Assembly (NCBI GenBank): GCA_902472225.1 | Contig: CABRNB010000038.1 | Coordinates: 1 to 24,535 of the forward strand | Direction of reading: 5' to 3' | Source: Caccousia sp900752115 | GTDB lineage: Bacteria; Bacillota; Clostridia; Oscillospirales; Acutalibacteraceae | DNA: 24,535 nt | In this document: positions 7,657 to 14,314 of the stretch, piece by piece | How positions within the stretch are numbered: the first letter of the stretch is position 1 | Layout: each line of letters opens with the position of its first letter | Position numbers and translations under genes: made by a program | Notes under the pieces: generated by a model | What the model was told of the DNA's origin: nothing | Seen by the model: the letters and a program-made list of their open reading frames with translations, nothing else | The model's database searches: none

Positions 7657-8315
7657 ATTCCGTACCCCTTGCCGCGCCGTGTGACGAGGAACCCCTGCAC
7701 GCCGATCTCCTCCAGCTTTCTCCGCAGACGGTTCATGTTGACCGTAAGCGTGTTGTCGTCGACAAACTCATCCGACTGCCACAGCTCGTTCATCAGCTCT
7801 TCGCGTGAAACCGTCCTCCCGGCGCTGCGAAAGAGCAAAGAAAGGATCTTCCCCTCGTTCTTCGTCAGCTCCGCCTCGCGTCCCTCAAAGGAAACCATCC
7901 CGCGCCCTGCGTCAAACGTTACTCCCCGGTGCGTGAGCACCGCCGCCTGCATGCCGCCGCGCCGGAGAATCGCCGCCGTGTGCGCAAGCAAAATCTGCCG
8001 GTTGAAGGGCTTGGCAATAAAATCGTCGGCTCCAAAGCTCATGCTCAGAAGCTCATCGGCTTCCGTGTCACGGCTTGTCAGCACAATGACCGGCACCGCG
8101 GAAACCAGCCGCAGCTCCCGGCAGATACTATAACCGTCCTTGCCCGGCAGCGTCAGATCCAGCAGGACAAGATCGGGGTTTTCGCGCAGAATCGCGTCGG
8201 GCATTTCCGTAAAACAGGTGGGGGCAGCGCACTCATAACCATATGTTTCAAGCAGCAGCTTCAATTCACGGCGCAGGATCTCGTCGTCCTCCACCAGCAC
8301 CAGCTTTGCCATCAT
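7653..8315 (-). CDS. OmpR-family response regulator (BceR-like)
   Basis: The protein is about 220 residues. The receiver domain has the acidic pair VEDD near the N-terminus and the phospho-acceptor Asp in LLLDLTLPGKDGYS at about residue 53. A C-terminal winged-helix DNA-binding domain carries the recognition region DNTLTVNMNRLRRKL and ends RRGKGYGI. Three consecutive possible starts exist (TTG 8318, ATG 8315, ATG 8312). AGGGAGG at 8321-8327 favours one of the two ATGs, and 8312 (MAKLVLVEDD) is an equally good choice. It is the first gene of the four-gene module and is transcribed from the promoter at 8506-8534. It is expected to activate the bceAB-like pair through the repeat at 6621-6647. 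Confidence 0.93.
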   Translation of the reverse strand: MMAKLVLVEDDEILRRELKLLLETYGYECAAPTCFTEMPDAILRENPDLVLLDLTLPGKDGYSICRELRLVSAVPVIVLTSRDTEADELLSMSFGADDFIAKPFNRQILLAHTAAILRRGGMQAAVLTHRGVTFDAGRGMVSFEGREAELTKNEGKILSLLFRSAGRTVSREELMNELWQSDEFVDDNTLTVNMNRLRRKLEEIGVQGFLVTRRGKGYGI

Positions 8316-8505
8316 CAAAACCTCCCTGCGGTTTTTCCTTTGCCCTGTTTAAAAAGAGAAAAATAGCGAATTTCTCCACAGAGCGAGAGGCTTTCCGGGA
8401 AAAACGCAGGCATCCTTGCCGGATACCGGTCGTTTTGATACCGAAAGCTGCCGCTATGGAGAAAAGACAATGCAGATGATTTTTCAGCAAACAAGGCCCG
8501 GCCCT

Positions 8506-8534
8506 ATCATAGCAAAAGACGGGCCGTGTGACAA
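8506..8534 (-). promoter_or_regulatory. Promoter of the response regulator/kinase operon
   Basis: On the minus strand, TTGTCA (8529-8534), 17 bases, then TATGAT (8506-8511) in the extended form TGCTATGAT. The inverted repeat GGCCCG (8495-8500)/CGGGCC (8520-8525) flanks the -10 and could be an operator. Confidence 0.65.
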
Positions 8535-8672
8535 GAGGGGGCCGAGCGGGAAACGGCTGCGAAAGCGTGCGGCTGAGACAAAGAACCTCTTTCGCTTTCT
8601 TCCCTGTGCGGCCATCTCTTTTCTCAAAAGAAAACCTTTTGTAAACATGCCGTAAATTTCCTTCTACAGATG

Positions 8673-8701
8673 TTGACATTTTAAAAATAATAATATATAG
8701 T
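8673..8701 (+). promoter_or_regulatory. Strong promoter of the SGNH hydrolase gene
   Basis: A consensus TTGACA at 8673-8678, a 17-base AT-only spacer, then TATAGT at 8696-8701. It predicts a leader of about 95 bases. Confidence 0.75.
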
Positions 8702-8712
8702 ATTTAATACTA
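8698..8712 (+). promoter_or_regulatory. 15-bp palindrome over the -10 and start site (candidate operator)
   Basis: TAGTATT and AATACTA are exact inverted repeats around a single T. The site covers the end of the -10 hexamer and the expected transcription start, so a repressor bound here would block initiation. The regulator is not identifiable. Confidence 0.4.
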
Positions 8713-8803
8713 GATAAAACAAAAAACAATATTTGGTTTTCTACCTCGTGCAGGAAGGAACCAGACTGTATTACCCCCATTTTCCGGGGAGAAGGAGGCC
8801 ATC

Positions 8804-9529
8804 ATGAGCTGTTCTGTCTGTTTATTTGGAGATTCCGTAGCGAAGGGCGTCGTGTTTGACAGCATCCGGCGCAAGTACCGTGTTCTGAAGGATTGCTTTG
8901 CGGCCTCGATTGAAGCCGCGGAGAATCTTTCCGTGACAAACTATTCCAAATTCGGCTGCACCATCACCAAGGGGCGGGAGATCCTGGAGCGCCATGCCGC
9001 GGAGCTCTCCTCCTATGATTTTACCGTCTTTGAGTTTGGCGGAAACGACTGCGACTTTGACTGGCATGCCATCGGGGAAGATCCGCACGGCGAACATCTG
9101 GCCAAGACGCCTCTTGACGTCTTCGAGCAGGAATACCGGGAAGCTGTCCGCTTCACCCGCGAGCACGGCGGCAATCCCGTTCTGCTCACACTGCCGCCGA
9201 TCGACGCACACCGCTATTTCAACTGGTTCACACAGGGAGAAAACGTCGAGAACATCCTGCAATGGCTCGGCGACATCGACCGCATCTACCGCTGGCATGA
9301 GATGTATAACCTGGCCGTCTGCCGCGTCGCGATGCAGGAAGGCGTTCTCCTGCTCGATATCAGCAGCCGTTTCCTTGAGCGCAGCCACTATGAGGAGCTG
9401 CTCTGCGAGGACGGCATTCATCCGAACGAAAAAGGGCACGAGCTGATTTTTGAGTCTCTCCGCGAGGCTGCCCGCAAGGCTCCTGAACGCGCTGACGCTC
9501 TCCGAACGCCGAAGCTGGCGCTTGCATAA
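8804..9529 (+). CDS. SGNH/GDSL-family hydrolase, cytoplasmic
   Basis: The protein has 241 residues with no signal peptide or membrane segment. It shows the SGNH blocks in order: block I LFGDSVAKG with nucleophile Ser11, Gly in the Cys-rich stretch SKFGCT at about 51, block III FGGND with Asn81, and block V EDGIHPNEKGH with Asp203 and His206. Such enzymes hydrolyse esters (acyl or acetyl groups on lipids, sugars or peptidoglycan); the substrate cannot be inferred. The start has AAGGAGG five bases upstream. It stands alone, with a strong promoter before it and a long hairpin after it. The absence of a secretion signal argues for an intracellular substrate, for example in acetyl-sugar turnover. 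Confidence 0.9.
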   Translation: MSCSVCLFGDSVAKGVVFDSIRRKYRVLKDCFAASIEAAENLSVTNYSKFGCTITKGREILERHAAELSSYDFTVFEFGGNDCDFDWHAIGEDPHGEHLAKTPLDVFEQEYREAVRFTREHGGNPVLLTLPPIDAHRYFNWFTQGENVENILQWLGDIDRIYRWHEMYNLAVCRVAMQEGVLLLDISSRFLERSHYEELLCEDGIHPNEKGHELIFESLREAARKAPERADALRTPKLALA

Positions 9530-9576
9530 AGGATACTGAATCGCCCCGAAGTGAGTTCTCTTCTCAAAACAGATCA

Positions 9577-9628
9577 AAAGAACCGGTGTTTTCCGGCCCT
9601 TGCTGGCTTCGGAAAACACCGGTTCTTT
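9577..9628. terminator. Long-stem hairpin between convergent genes (bidirectional terminator-like)
   Basis: A perfect 19-bp stem pairs 9577-9595 with 9610-9628 around a 14-base loop ending gctggctt. A TTTTGATC tail follows on the minus strand and TTTGTTTG on the plus strand. It serves the hydrolase gene from the left and the amino-acid transporter operon from the right. It shares its ACCGGT arm and loop sequence with the hairpin at 2198-2252. Confidence 0.7.
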
Positions 9629-9731
9629 GTTTGTGGAATTTCTGTATCCGAAACACGGAAGACGGTACCCCGTCTGTCCCTCGTCGCCTTACGCAAACAG
9701 CGGACAAAGACACGCGGCACGGAAGGCGCCC

Positions 9732-9761
9732 GGGGAAACTTCCGTCGGGGAAGCTTCCGAA
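9732..9761. repeat. Tandem 15-bp near-palindromic repeat
   Basis: Two adjacent 15-base units begin GGGGAAACTTCCG and GGGGAAGCTTCCG. Each is centred on a GGAA-TTCC palindrome (the second a perfect GGAAGCTTCC). The pair lies in the 3' untranslated region of the transporter ATPase. Function is unknown. Confidence 0.5.
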
Positions 9762-9812
9762 AGACAGGAACGCTTCGGGAGGCCGACGCCAAAACGCTTC
9801 ACGGCAAAATGC

Positions 9813-10580
9813 TCAACCCTCATTGTAGCGGGCGAGGAACGCCTTCAGACGCTCGTTCTGCGTGTTGCCGAAAACCTCCTCGGCATTGCCCTCCTCGACA
9901 ATGACGCCGCCGTCCATAAAGATCACGCGGTCGGCAACATCGCGCGCAAATTTCATCTCGTGGGTAACGACCACCATCGTCATATGCTCCGCTGCAAGCT
10001 CACGGATCACGCGCAGGATCTCCCCTGTCAGTTCCGGATCCAACGCGCTCGTCGGCTCGTCAAAAAAGAGAATGTCCGGGCTCATCGCAAGGGCGCGGGC
10101 AATCGAGACGCGCTGCTGCTGGCCGCCGGAGAGCTGGCACGGATAAGCGTCCGCCTTGTCGGAGAGGCCCATCTTGTCAAGAAGCGTACGCGCCGTTTGT
10201 TCGGCCTCCTCGCGGCTCTTCTTCAGTACACGCATGGGGGCCTCCGTGATATTGCGCAGAACGCTGAAATGCGGGAACAAGTTGAAATTCTGAAAAACAA
10301 GACCGAGGTGCAGGCCGATGCGCACGCATGTTTTACGATCCGCGTACACAGCCTTGCCGTTCTCCTCCTTGGCCAGCTCCTCGCCGCAGATGGTGATGGA
10401 ACCGCCGTCAATCTGCTCCAGCTGCGTGATGCAGCGCAGCAGAGTACTCTTGCCGGAACCGGACGGTCCGATGATGGCAAGCACCTCGCCCTGATGCACA
10501 GAGCAGGAAATCCCCTTGAGCACCGGCTGACCGCCAAAGCTCTTCCGGATATTCAAAGCCGATACCATTTCCTTTGCCAC
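9813..10580 (-). CDS. Polar amino-acid ABC transporter ATP-binding protein
   Basis: The protein has 255 residues. Walker A GPSGSGKST is at 38-46, the Q-loop (VFQNFNLFPH) around 97, the signature LSGGQQQR at 150-157, Walker B DEPTSALD at 174-181, and the switch His at 207 (VVTHEM). The spacing and FQNFNLFPH motif are those of the GlnQ/HisP/TcyN class that drives uptake of polar amino acids or cystine. The GTG at 10580 is chosen because AGGAGG lies eight bases upstream. The ATG at 10568 has its only SD-like sequence too close. It starts 13 bases after the permease stop. It ends in a region with several hairpins, the last being the convergent terminator at 9577-9628. Confidence 0.92.
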   Translation of the reverse strand: MAKEMVSALNIRKSFGGQPVLKGISCSVHQGEVLAIIGPSGSGKSTLLRCITQLEQIDGGSITICGEELAKEENGKAVYADRKTCVRIGLHLGLVFQNFNLFPHFSVLRNITEAPMRVLKKSREEAEQTARTLLDKMGLSDKADAYPCQLSGGQQQRVSIARALAMSPDILFFDEPTSALDPELTGEILRVIRELAAEHMTMVVVTHEMKFARDVADRVIFMDGGVIVEEGNAEEVFGNTQNERLKAFLARYNEG

Positions 10581-10593
10581 TGCTGTTCCCTCC

Positions 10594-11253
10594 TCAGCGA
10601 TAATAGGAGAATTTCTTCTCCGCCACCGTGAAGCAGCGCGTGACAACGCCGTTCATCACGAGATAGAACACAGCCGCCACAAAGAACGGCACGGTCGAAA
10701 CATCGGAGCTCGCAAACTTTTCCGTCACATGCATCAGCTCCTGTACCGCGATAACCTGGGCAAGCGAGGTATCCTTCACCAAGGTGATAAACTCGTTGCC
10801 CATCGGCGGCAGGATGCGCTTGATCACCTGCGGCAGCACAATATGGAAAAAGGTCTGGCCGCGCGTGAACCCAAGCACCTTGCCGGCCTCATACTGGCCT
10901 TCAGGGATTGACTCGATGCCGCCGCGGTAAATCTCCGCGAAATAGGCGGCGTAATTAAGGACGAAAGCAATAACCGCCGCCTGCATACGCTGCGGCTGGA
11001 TGCCGAAGAGCGGATTCAGACCGTAAAATACAAAGAACAACTGCAGCATGAGCGGCGTACCGCGCATGACGAGGATATAAAAACGCACCGGAATGCTGAT
11101 GATTTTATATTTGCTTCTGCGTCCGAAGGTAATCAACAAACCCAGCGGAAGAGAAAACAGCAGCGTCAGAGCAAAGATCAGCAGTGTGCTGAGCGTGCCC
11201 TCCCCCATCTGCCGCAGCAGTGTTGTCAGGCTGGCCAGGGTTTCGGGATTCAA
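10594..11253 (-). CDS. Polar amino-acid ABC transporter permease
   Basis: This is a 219-residue inner-membrane protein of the HisM/GlnP type. A short periplasmic N-terminus leads into about five helices. The EAA-loop motif for contact with the ATPase is present (YEAGKVLGFTRGQTFFHIVL). It also has the family hallmark VMRGTPLMLQLFFVFYGL. The start appears to be TTG at 11253: an in-frame stop lies two codons upstream, the first in-frame ATG would cut into the first helix, and GAGGAG is 10 bases before the TTG. Only one permease gene is present, so the channel is probably a homodimer. A separate promoter lies about 110 bases upstream, so it can be expressed independently of the binding protein. 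Confidence 0.9.
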   Translation of the reverse strand: MNPETLASLTTLLRQMGEGTLSTLLIFALTLLFSLPLGLLITFGRRSKYKIISIPVRFYILVMRGTPLMLQLFFVFYGLNPLFGIQPQRMQAAVIAFVLNYAAYFAEIYRGGIESIPEGQYEAGKVLGFTRGQTFFHIVLPQVIKRILPPMGNEFITLVKDTSLAQVIAVQELMHVTEKFASSDVSTVPFFVAAVFYLVMNGVVTRCFTVAEKKFSYYR

Positions 11254-11361
11254 GATTCATTCACTCCTCTTTTTTGCCCCGCAAACAGACGGCGCAGTCT
11301 GTCCGGGCAAGATTGCTCACCGCAGCGGAGCGCCCCCGCTCGCTGCGCAGTCACTCGTTTT

Positions 11362-11390
11362 ATTATACCGAAAACGACGAAACTTTACAA
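11362..11390 (-). promoter_or_regulatory. Internal promoter of the permease-ATPase pair
   Basis: On the minus strand, TTGTAA (11385-11390), 17 bases, then a perfect TATAAT (11362-11367). The resulting leader of about 100 bases contains two hairpins: GCAGCGAGCG pairing around 11310-11350, and ACAGAC/GTCTGT near 11286-11303. Confidence 0.7.
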
Positions 11391-11443
11391 TAGTATTCTT
11401 TCTTCTGTCTATCTCGATAAAGAGAAAAAGTATGGCGCGCAAA

Positions 11444-11481
11444 AAGGAACCTGTCTCCGCTTTCCCGAAGACAGGTTCCTT
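11444..11481 (-). terminator. Terminator after the substrate-binding protein gene
   Basis: A perfect 13-bp stem, AAGGAACCTGTCT with AGACAGGTTCCTT, surrounds a 12-base loop. TTTTT follows on the minus strand. It begins 15 bases after the binding-protein stop and would stop or attenuate transcription before the permease gene. Confidence 0.8.
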
Positions 11482-11495
11482 GTTTTTCAAGTGCC

Positions 11496-12431
11496 TTACG
11501 CCTCGATCGTGGTAACGTCCTCGCCGAACCACTTCTCGGAGATTTCCGCGAGCGTGCCGTCCGCCTTCATCTCCTTGAGCGTCTCGTTGACCTTGTCGCA
11601 GAGCGCCCGGTCGCCCTTGCGGAAGCCAATCACATAATCCTCCACCGCGAGAGACTCAACCGTTCCGTCCTCTTTCTCGAGGATGCGGTATGCACCGGGA
11701 TCGTTCGTCAGATAGAAGCGGGCCACAACCTCATCGATCGCGATGGCCTCAATGAGGCCGTTCTGAATCTCGAGGATGGCCTTGCTGTAGTCGTCGATCG
11801 GAACAATCTCGCCGAGGGACTCACGGAACTCCGTAGCCTCCTCGCTCTCAAGCGCGGACTCCGCGGAGGAGTCAGACTGCACGCCCAGGCTCTTGCCGGC
11901 CAGATCCGCAAGGCTCTGGTAGGAGGAGTCCTCCTTGACGAGAATAACCTGGTTATTCTTCATATAAGCGTCGCTGAGCGTCTGCTTTTCGGCACGCTCC
12001 TCCGTGTAGCTGTAACCGTTCCAGAGCAGATCGACGTTGCCGCCGTCAAGCTCCATCTCCTTGGTGCTCCACTCGATCGGCTGGAGCTTGAGCTCTACAC
12101 CGAGGCGGCTGAAGACCTCCGTGGCAACATCCACGTCAAAGCCGATGATCTCGCCCGTCGTCGTATCGGTATAGCCCATCGGCGGGAACGCATCGTCCAT
12201 ACCAAGGACAATCTCTCCCTTTTCGACAATCTTATCCCACGAGTCGTCCGCCGCAGCGCTGTCATCGCCTGTCGTGCTCTCCGCTTCGCTGTTGTCTGCC
12301 GTCTCCTCACTCGAAGCACCGTCCGCCGTACTCGCTGCGTCCGCTGCGCTGCTTGTTCCGCTGCCGGTCGAGCAAGCCGCTGCGGAAACCATCATCAGGG
12401 CTGCAAGCAAAATAGCCGCAAATTTTCTCAT
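11496..12431 (-). CDS. Amino-acid ABC transporter substrate-binding lipoprotein
   Basis: The protein has 311 residues. The signal peptide ends in the lipobox SAAAC, with Cys20 as the lipidated residue. A Ser/Ala/Glu/Asp-rich linker of about 45 residues follows. Then comes a bacterial family 3 solute-binding domain (KGEIVLGMDDAFPPMGY; GFDVDVATEVFSRLGV; ELDGGNVDLLWNGYSYTEER; DLAGKSLGVQ). It anchors to the outer face of the membrane and delivers a polar amino acid (or cystine-like compound) to the permease. The exact ligand is unknown. AGGAAGG precedes the ATG by about nine bases. Having its own promoter and terminator ahead of the permease and ATPase would allow a higher level of this component, as is usual for binding proteins. 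Confidence 0.93.
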   Translation of the reverse strand: MRKFAAILLAALMMVSAAACSTGSGTSSAADAASTADGASSEETADNSEAESTTGDDSAAADDSWDKIVEKGEIVLGMDDAFPPMGYTDTTTGEIIGFDVDVATEVFSRLGVELKLQPIEWSTKEMELDGGNVDLLWNGYSYTEERAEKQTLSDAYMKNNQVILVKEDSSYQSLADLAGKSLGVQSDSSAESALESEEATEFRESLGEIVPIDDYSKAILEIQNGLIEAIAIDEVVARFYLTNDPGAYRILEKEDGTVESLAVEDYVIGFRKGDRALCDKVNETLKEMKADGTLAEISEKWFGEDVTTIEA

Positions 12432-12522
12432 TTTGTTACGCTTCCTTCCTGTCGCGCCGCAGGGGCGCGCTTTTACTTTTTCTGAAATGAAACGCCGTGT
12501 TCCCCGGCGTAATCCGTTTGAT

Positions 12523-12551
12523 ATCTTACCACATTATCACGGTAAAGTAAA
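12523..12551 (-). promoter_or_regulatory. Promoter of the substrate-binding protein gene
   Basis: On the minus strand, TTTACT (12546-12551), 17 bases, then TAAGAT (12523-12528). The leader carries two small hairpins (ACGCCG/CGGCGT and CGCGCC/GGCGCG). Confidence 0.55.
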
Positions 12552-12566
12552 GAGAAATTTTACTTT
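12544..12566 (-). promoter_or_regulatory. Inverted repeat over the -35 (candidate operator)
   Basis: AAAGTAAA (12544-12551) and TTTACTTT (12559-12566) are exact inverted repeats with a 7-base spacer, covering the -35. The longer word TTTTACTTTTTC occurs identically at 12558-12569 and at 12471-12482 in the leader, so there may be two binding positions. Confidence 0.4.
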
Positions 12567-12651
12567 TTCCCGTTTCCCCTTCAAGATGTCCCTGGATAAA
12601 ATGCCGGACGGCGCATATGAATGAACACAGGGGCAAAAAGGAGGGATCGCC

Positions 12652-13794
12652 ATGCTCCAGCGCGATTTTTTGCGCCGCTTGAAACCGCACGCGCTATTCT
12701 GGGGCGTGTACACTGTCGTGTTTCTTCTTTTTCGGGCTGCACTGCCGTTTACACTGCCATTCCTCGCCGGACTGCTTCTGGCCGTCCTGCTGCGTCCGCT
12801 GCGCCGCTTGCTGCAATCGCGCCTGCGCCTCCGTCCCGGCGCCGCGGCGGCCTTTGCAACGGCGTCGGTCTATCTGACCTTCTTCGGCCTTCTGTTCTGG
12901 CTCTTGTTCTGGCTTGCCACTGAGCTGAGCAGCCTCGCGCTCCGCCTGCCTTCCATGGACCTCGGAGTCCTGGCCGGACCGCTGCACACTCTGCTCGAGC
13001 GTATCGGAGGCTTTCCGCCGGACACCGCCCTTCTCGCCCAAAATGAGCGGCAGCTTCTTTCCTTCCTGCAATCCGGGGTAAGCGTGCTCTCGGCTGTGCT
13101 GGGAGGCACGCTGTCCTTCCTGACCTCCCTGCCCGCCGTGCTGACCATGCTTGTCGTTCTCGTGATGTCCACCTATTTCTTTTCGCGCGATCTTGACGCC
13201 CTTCGTGCGCGCCTCCTCTCCCTGCTCAGCGAACGGGACGCAGCCTGCCTGCGTGAGGCAAGCCGTCACGGGGCGGCCTTAAGCGGCCGTTGGGCAGCCT
13301 CTTATCTGCTTTTATGCGCGCTGACGGCTCTGGAAACGCTTCTGCTCTTTTCCCTGCTCGGTCTGCCGTATCCGCTGCTGCTCAGCCTTCTGGCCGGGAT
13401 CGCCGACCTTCTTCCCATTCTGGGGCCCGGCCTCGTCTATCTGCCCGCGGCAGCACTCACGTTACTCTGCGGAAACTGGCCCGGCGCAGCCGCCCTGCTT
13501 CTCGGCTGGGTGCTGATCTGCGCCGTCCGGCAAATCATCGAACCAAAACTTGTCTCGTCCCTTGTGCGAATTCACCCGCTGGCGATGCTCGCCGCTCTGT
13601 ACGGCTCCCTCGTTGCACAGAGCCTCTGGCTCCTTCTGTACTGTCTTACACTGTTTTTGCTGCACCAGATTCTGACCAAAAGCGGCATGCTGCCGACGCT
13701 CTTTCCCGAGGACACAACTGCCTCCGGCGCTCCGTCCGGCTTCTCCTCTCATCCAGGCAATTTGCGAAAATCAAAACATCCCCGGCGCGATTGA
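12652..13794 (+). CDS. AI-2E family membrane protein (YtvI-like)
   Basis: This is a 380-residue protein with about eight hydrophobic segments in the PerM/AI-2E family arrangement: two to three N-terminal helices, a soluble amphipathic stretch, then a C-terminal bundle. The family-typical motif is recognisable around LLSLLAGIADLLPILGPG and RQIIEPKLVSSLVRIHPLAM. AAGGAGG lies seven bases before the ATG. The closest named relatives are sporulation membrane protein YtvI and other AI-2E family exporters. The function of this subgroup is poorly defined, and a sporulation role is only a possibility. It is monocistronic and followed by the YtrA-type operon promoter region. Confidence 0.85.
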   Translation: MLQRDFLRRLKPHALFWGVYTVVFLLFRAALPFTLPFLAGLLLAVLLRPLRRLLQSRLRLRPGAAAAFATASVYLTFFGLLFWLLFWLATELSSLALRLPSMDLGVLAGPLHTLLERIGGFPPDTALLAQNERQLLSFLQSGVSVLSAVLGGTLSFLTSLPAVLTMLVVLVMSTYFFSRDLDALRARLLSLLSERDAACLREASRHGAALSGRWAASYLLLCALTALETLLLFSLLGLPYPLLLSLLAGIADLLPILGPGLVYLPAAALTLLCGNWPGAAALLLGWVLICAVRQIIEPKLVSSLVRIHPLAMLAALYGSLVAQSLWLLLYCLTLFLLHQILTKSGMLPTLFPEDTTASGAPSGFSSHPGNLRKSKHPRRD

Positions 13795-13804
13795 ATGCCG
13801 GTTT

Positions 13805-13840
13805 CACTCCGCCTGTATTTTTCTCTTGACAGGCGGAGTG
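13805..13840 (+). repeat. 12-bp inverted repeat containing the -35 of the GntR promoter
   Basis: CACTCCGCCTGT (13805-13816) and ACAGGCGGAGTG (13829-13840) form a perfect 12-bp inverted repeat around a 12-base loop. The right arm begins inside the TTGACA of the next promoter. No T tract follows, so it is not a standard terminator. It may end the upstream transcript weakly or act as a regulator site. Confidence 0.55.
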
Positions 13841-13854
13841 TCCTATGCTATGCT
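13826..13854 (+). promoter_or_regulatory. Promoter of the GntR-ABC transporter operon
   Basis: A consensus TTGACA (13826-13831), 17 bases, then TATGCT (13849-13854). The start site is expected near 13861, inside the operator that follows. Confidence 0.75.
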
Positions 13855-13858
13855 TTAA

Positions 13859-13881
13859 CTGTACTAAACACAATAGTACAG
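13859..13881 (+). promoter_or_regulatory. YtrA-type GntR operator at the transcription start
   Basis: CTGTACTA and TAGTACAG are perfect 8-base inverted repeats separated by 7 bases. This TGTACTA/TAGTACA pattern is the known type of site for YtrA-subfamily GntR repressors. The first gene of the operon encodes such a protein. An extra GAGTACAATTC half-site-like word follows at 13884-13894. Confidence 0.75.
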
Positions 13882-13939
13882 ATGAGTACAATTCACACAG
13901 TGCGTCATACAGCCAAACAAGAGAAAGGAGGCTGCCGCG

Positions 13940-14314
13940 TTGATTCTTCTCGACTATAAGAGCAGAATTCCCATCTATGAGCAGCTTTACGAGGGAATTG
14001 TACGCCTCTCCGCGCTGGGCGCCATGCTGCCGGGGGAACAGCTCCCCTCTGTGCGGGCGCTGGCACAGGAACTGGGCGTCAATCCGAACACCGTGCAGAA
14101 GGCGTACCAGCTGCTCGAGCACGACGGCTATATCTGTTCCGTGCCCGGCAAAGGTTCGTTCCTCTGCGATCTGGGCGGGGAAGCCTCAAAAAAGAAACGC
14201 GAGGCCGAACAGGCGCTCAAAACAGCCGTTCGGGACGCGCTTGAGAACGCCGTAAGTCCGGAGGAAATCCGCGCTCTTGTGGAGCGTATTTTGACAGGAG
14301 GCGAAGCTTCATGA
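13940..14314 (+). CDS. YtrA-subfamily GntR transcriptional repressor
   Basis: The protein has 124 residues. Residues 10-75 are the GntR winged helix-turn-helix (LPSVRALAQELGVNPNTVQK, then AYQLLEHDGYI, then PGKGSF). Only a short helical tail of about 45 residues follows. This is the hallmark of the YtrA subfamily, which lacks a large effector domain. The start is TTG, fixed by AAAGGAGG eight bases upstream. The stop overlaps the ATPase start in an ATGA arrangement. It probably represses its own operon through the operator at 13859-13881. Relatives respond to lipid II-binding antibiotics or envelope stress; the signal here is inferred. Confidence 0.93.
   Translation: MILLDYKSRIPIYEQLYEGIVRLSALGAMLPGEQLPSVRALAQELGVNPNTVQKAYQLLEHDGYICSVPGKGSFLCDLGGEASKKKREAEQALKTAVRDALENAVSPEEIRALVERILTGGEAS

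Larger units (their letters stand above)
8316..8803. other. Divergent intergenic region between the response regulator and SGNH hydrolase genes
   Basis: This 488-base gap holds no convincing gene. From left to right it has an untranslated leader of about 180 bases for the regulator, then the minus-strand promoter (8506-8534). An unassigned stretch follows, with a small TTTTCTC/GAAAA hairpin near 8617-8635. A markedly AT-rich block (about 8670-8740) contains the plus-strand promoter and a palindrome. A leader of about 95 bases precedes the hydrolase. The leader has a CCCC/GGGG hairpin (8775-8789) just before the ribosome binding site. Confidence 0.6.

Noticed and set aside
8708..8803. Possible riboswitch in the leader of the SGNH hydrolase gene
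   Set aside because: I looked for c-di-GMP, preQ1 and other common signatures and found no conserved core, only a short hairpin. It is kept as an unexplained leader.
2198..9628. The two CCGGT hairpins as ends of an insertion sequence
   Set aside because: No transposase gene lies between or near them, the arms are not terminal repeats of a common body, and both sit at gene ends.
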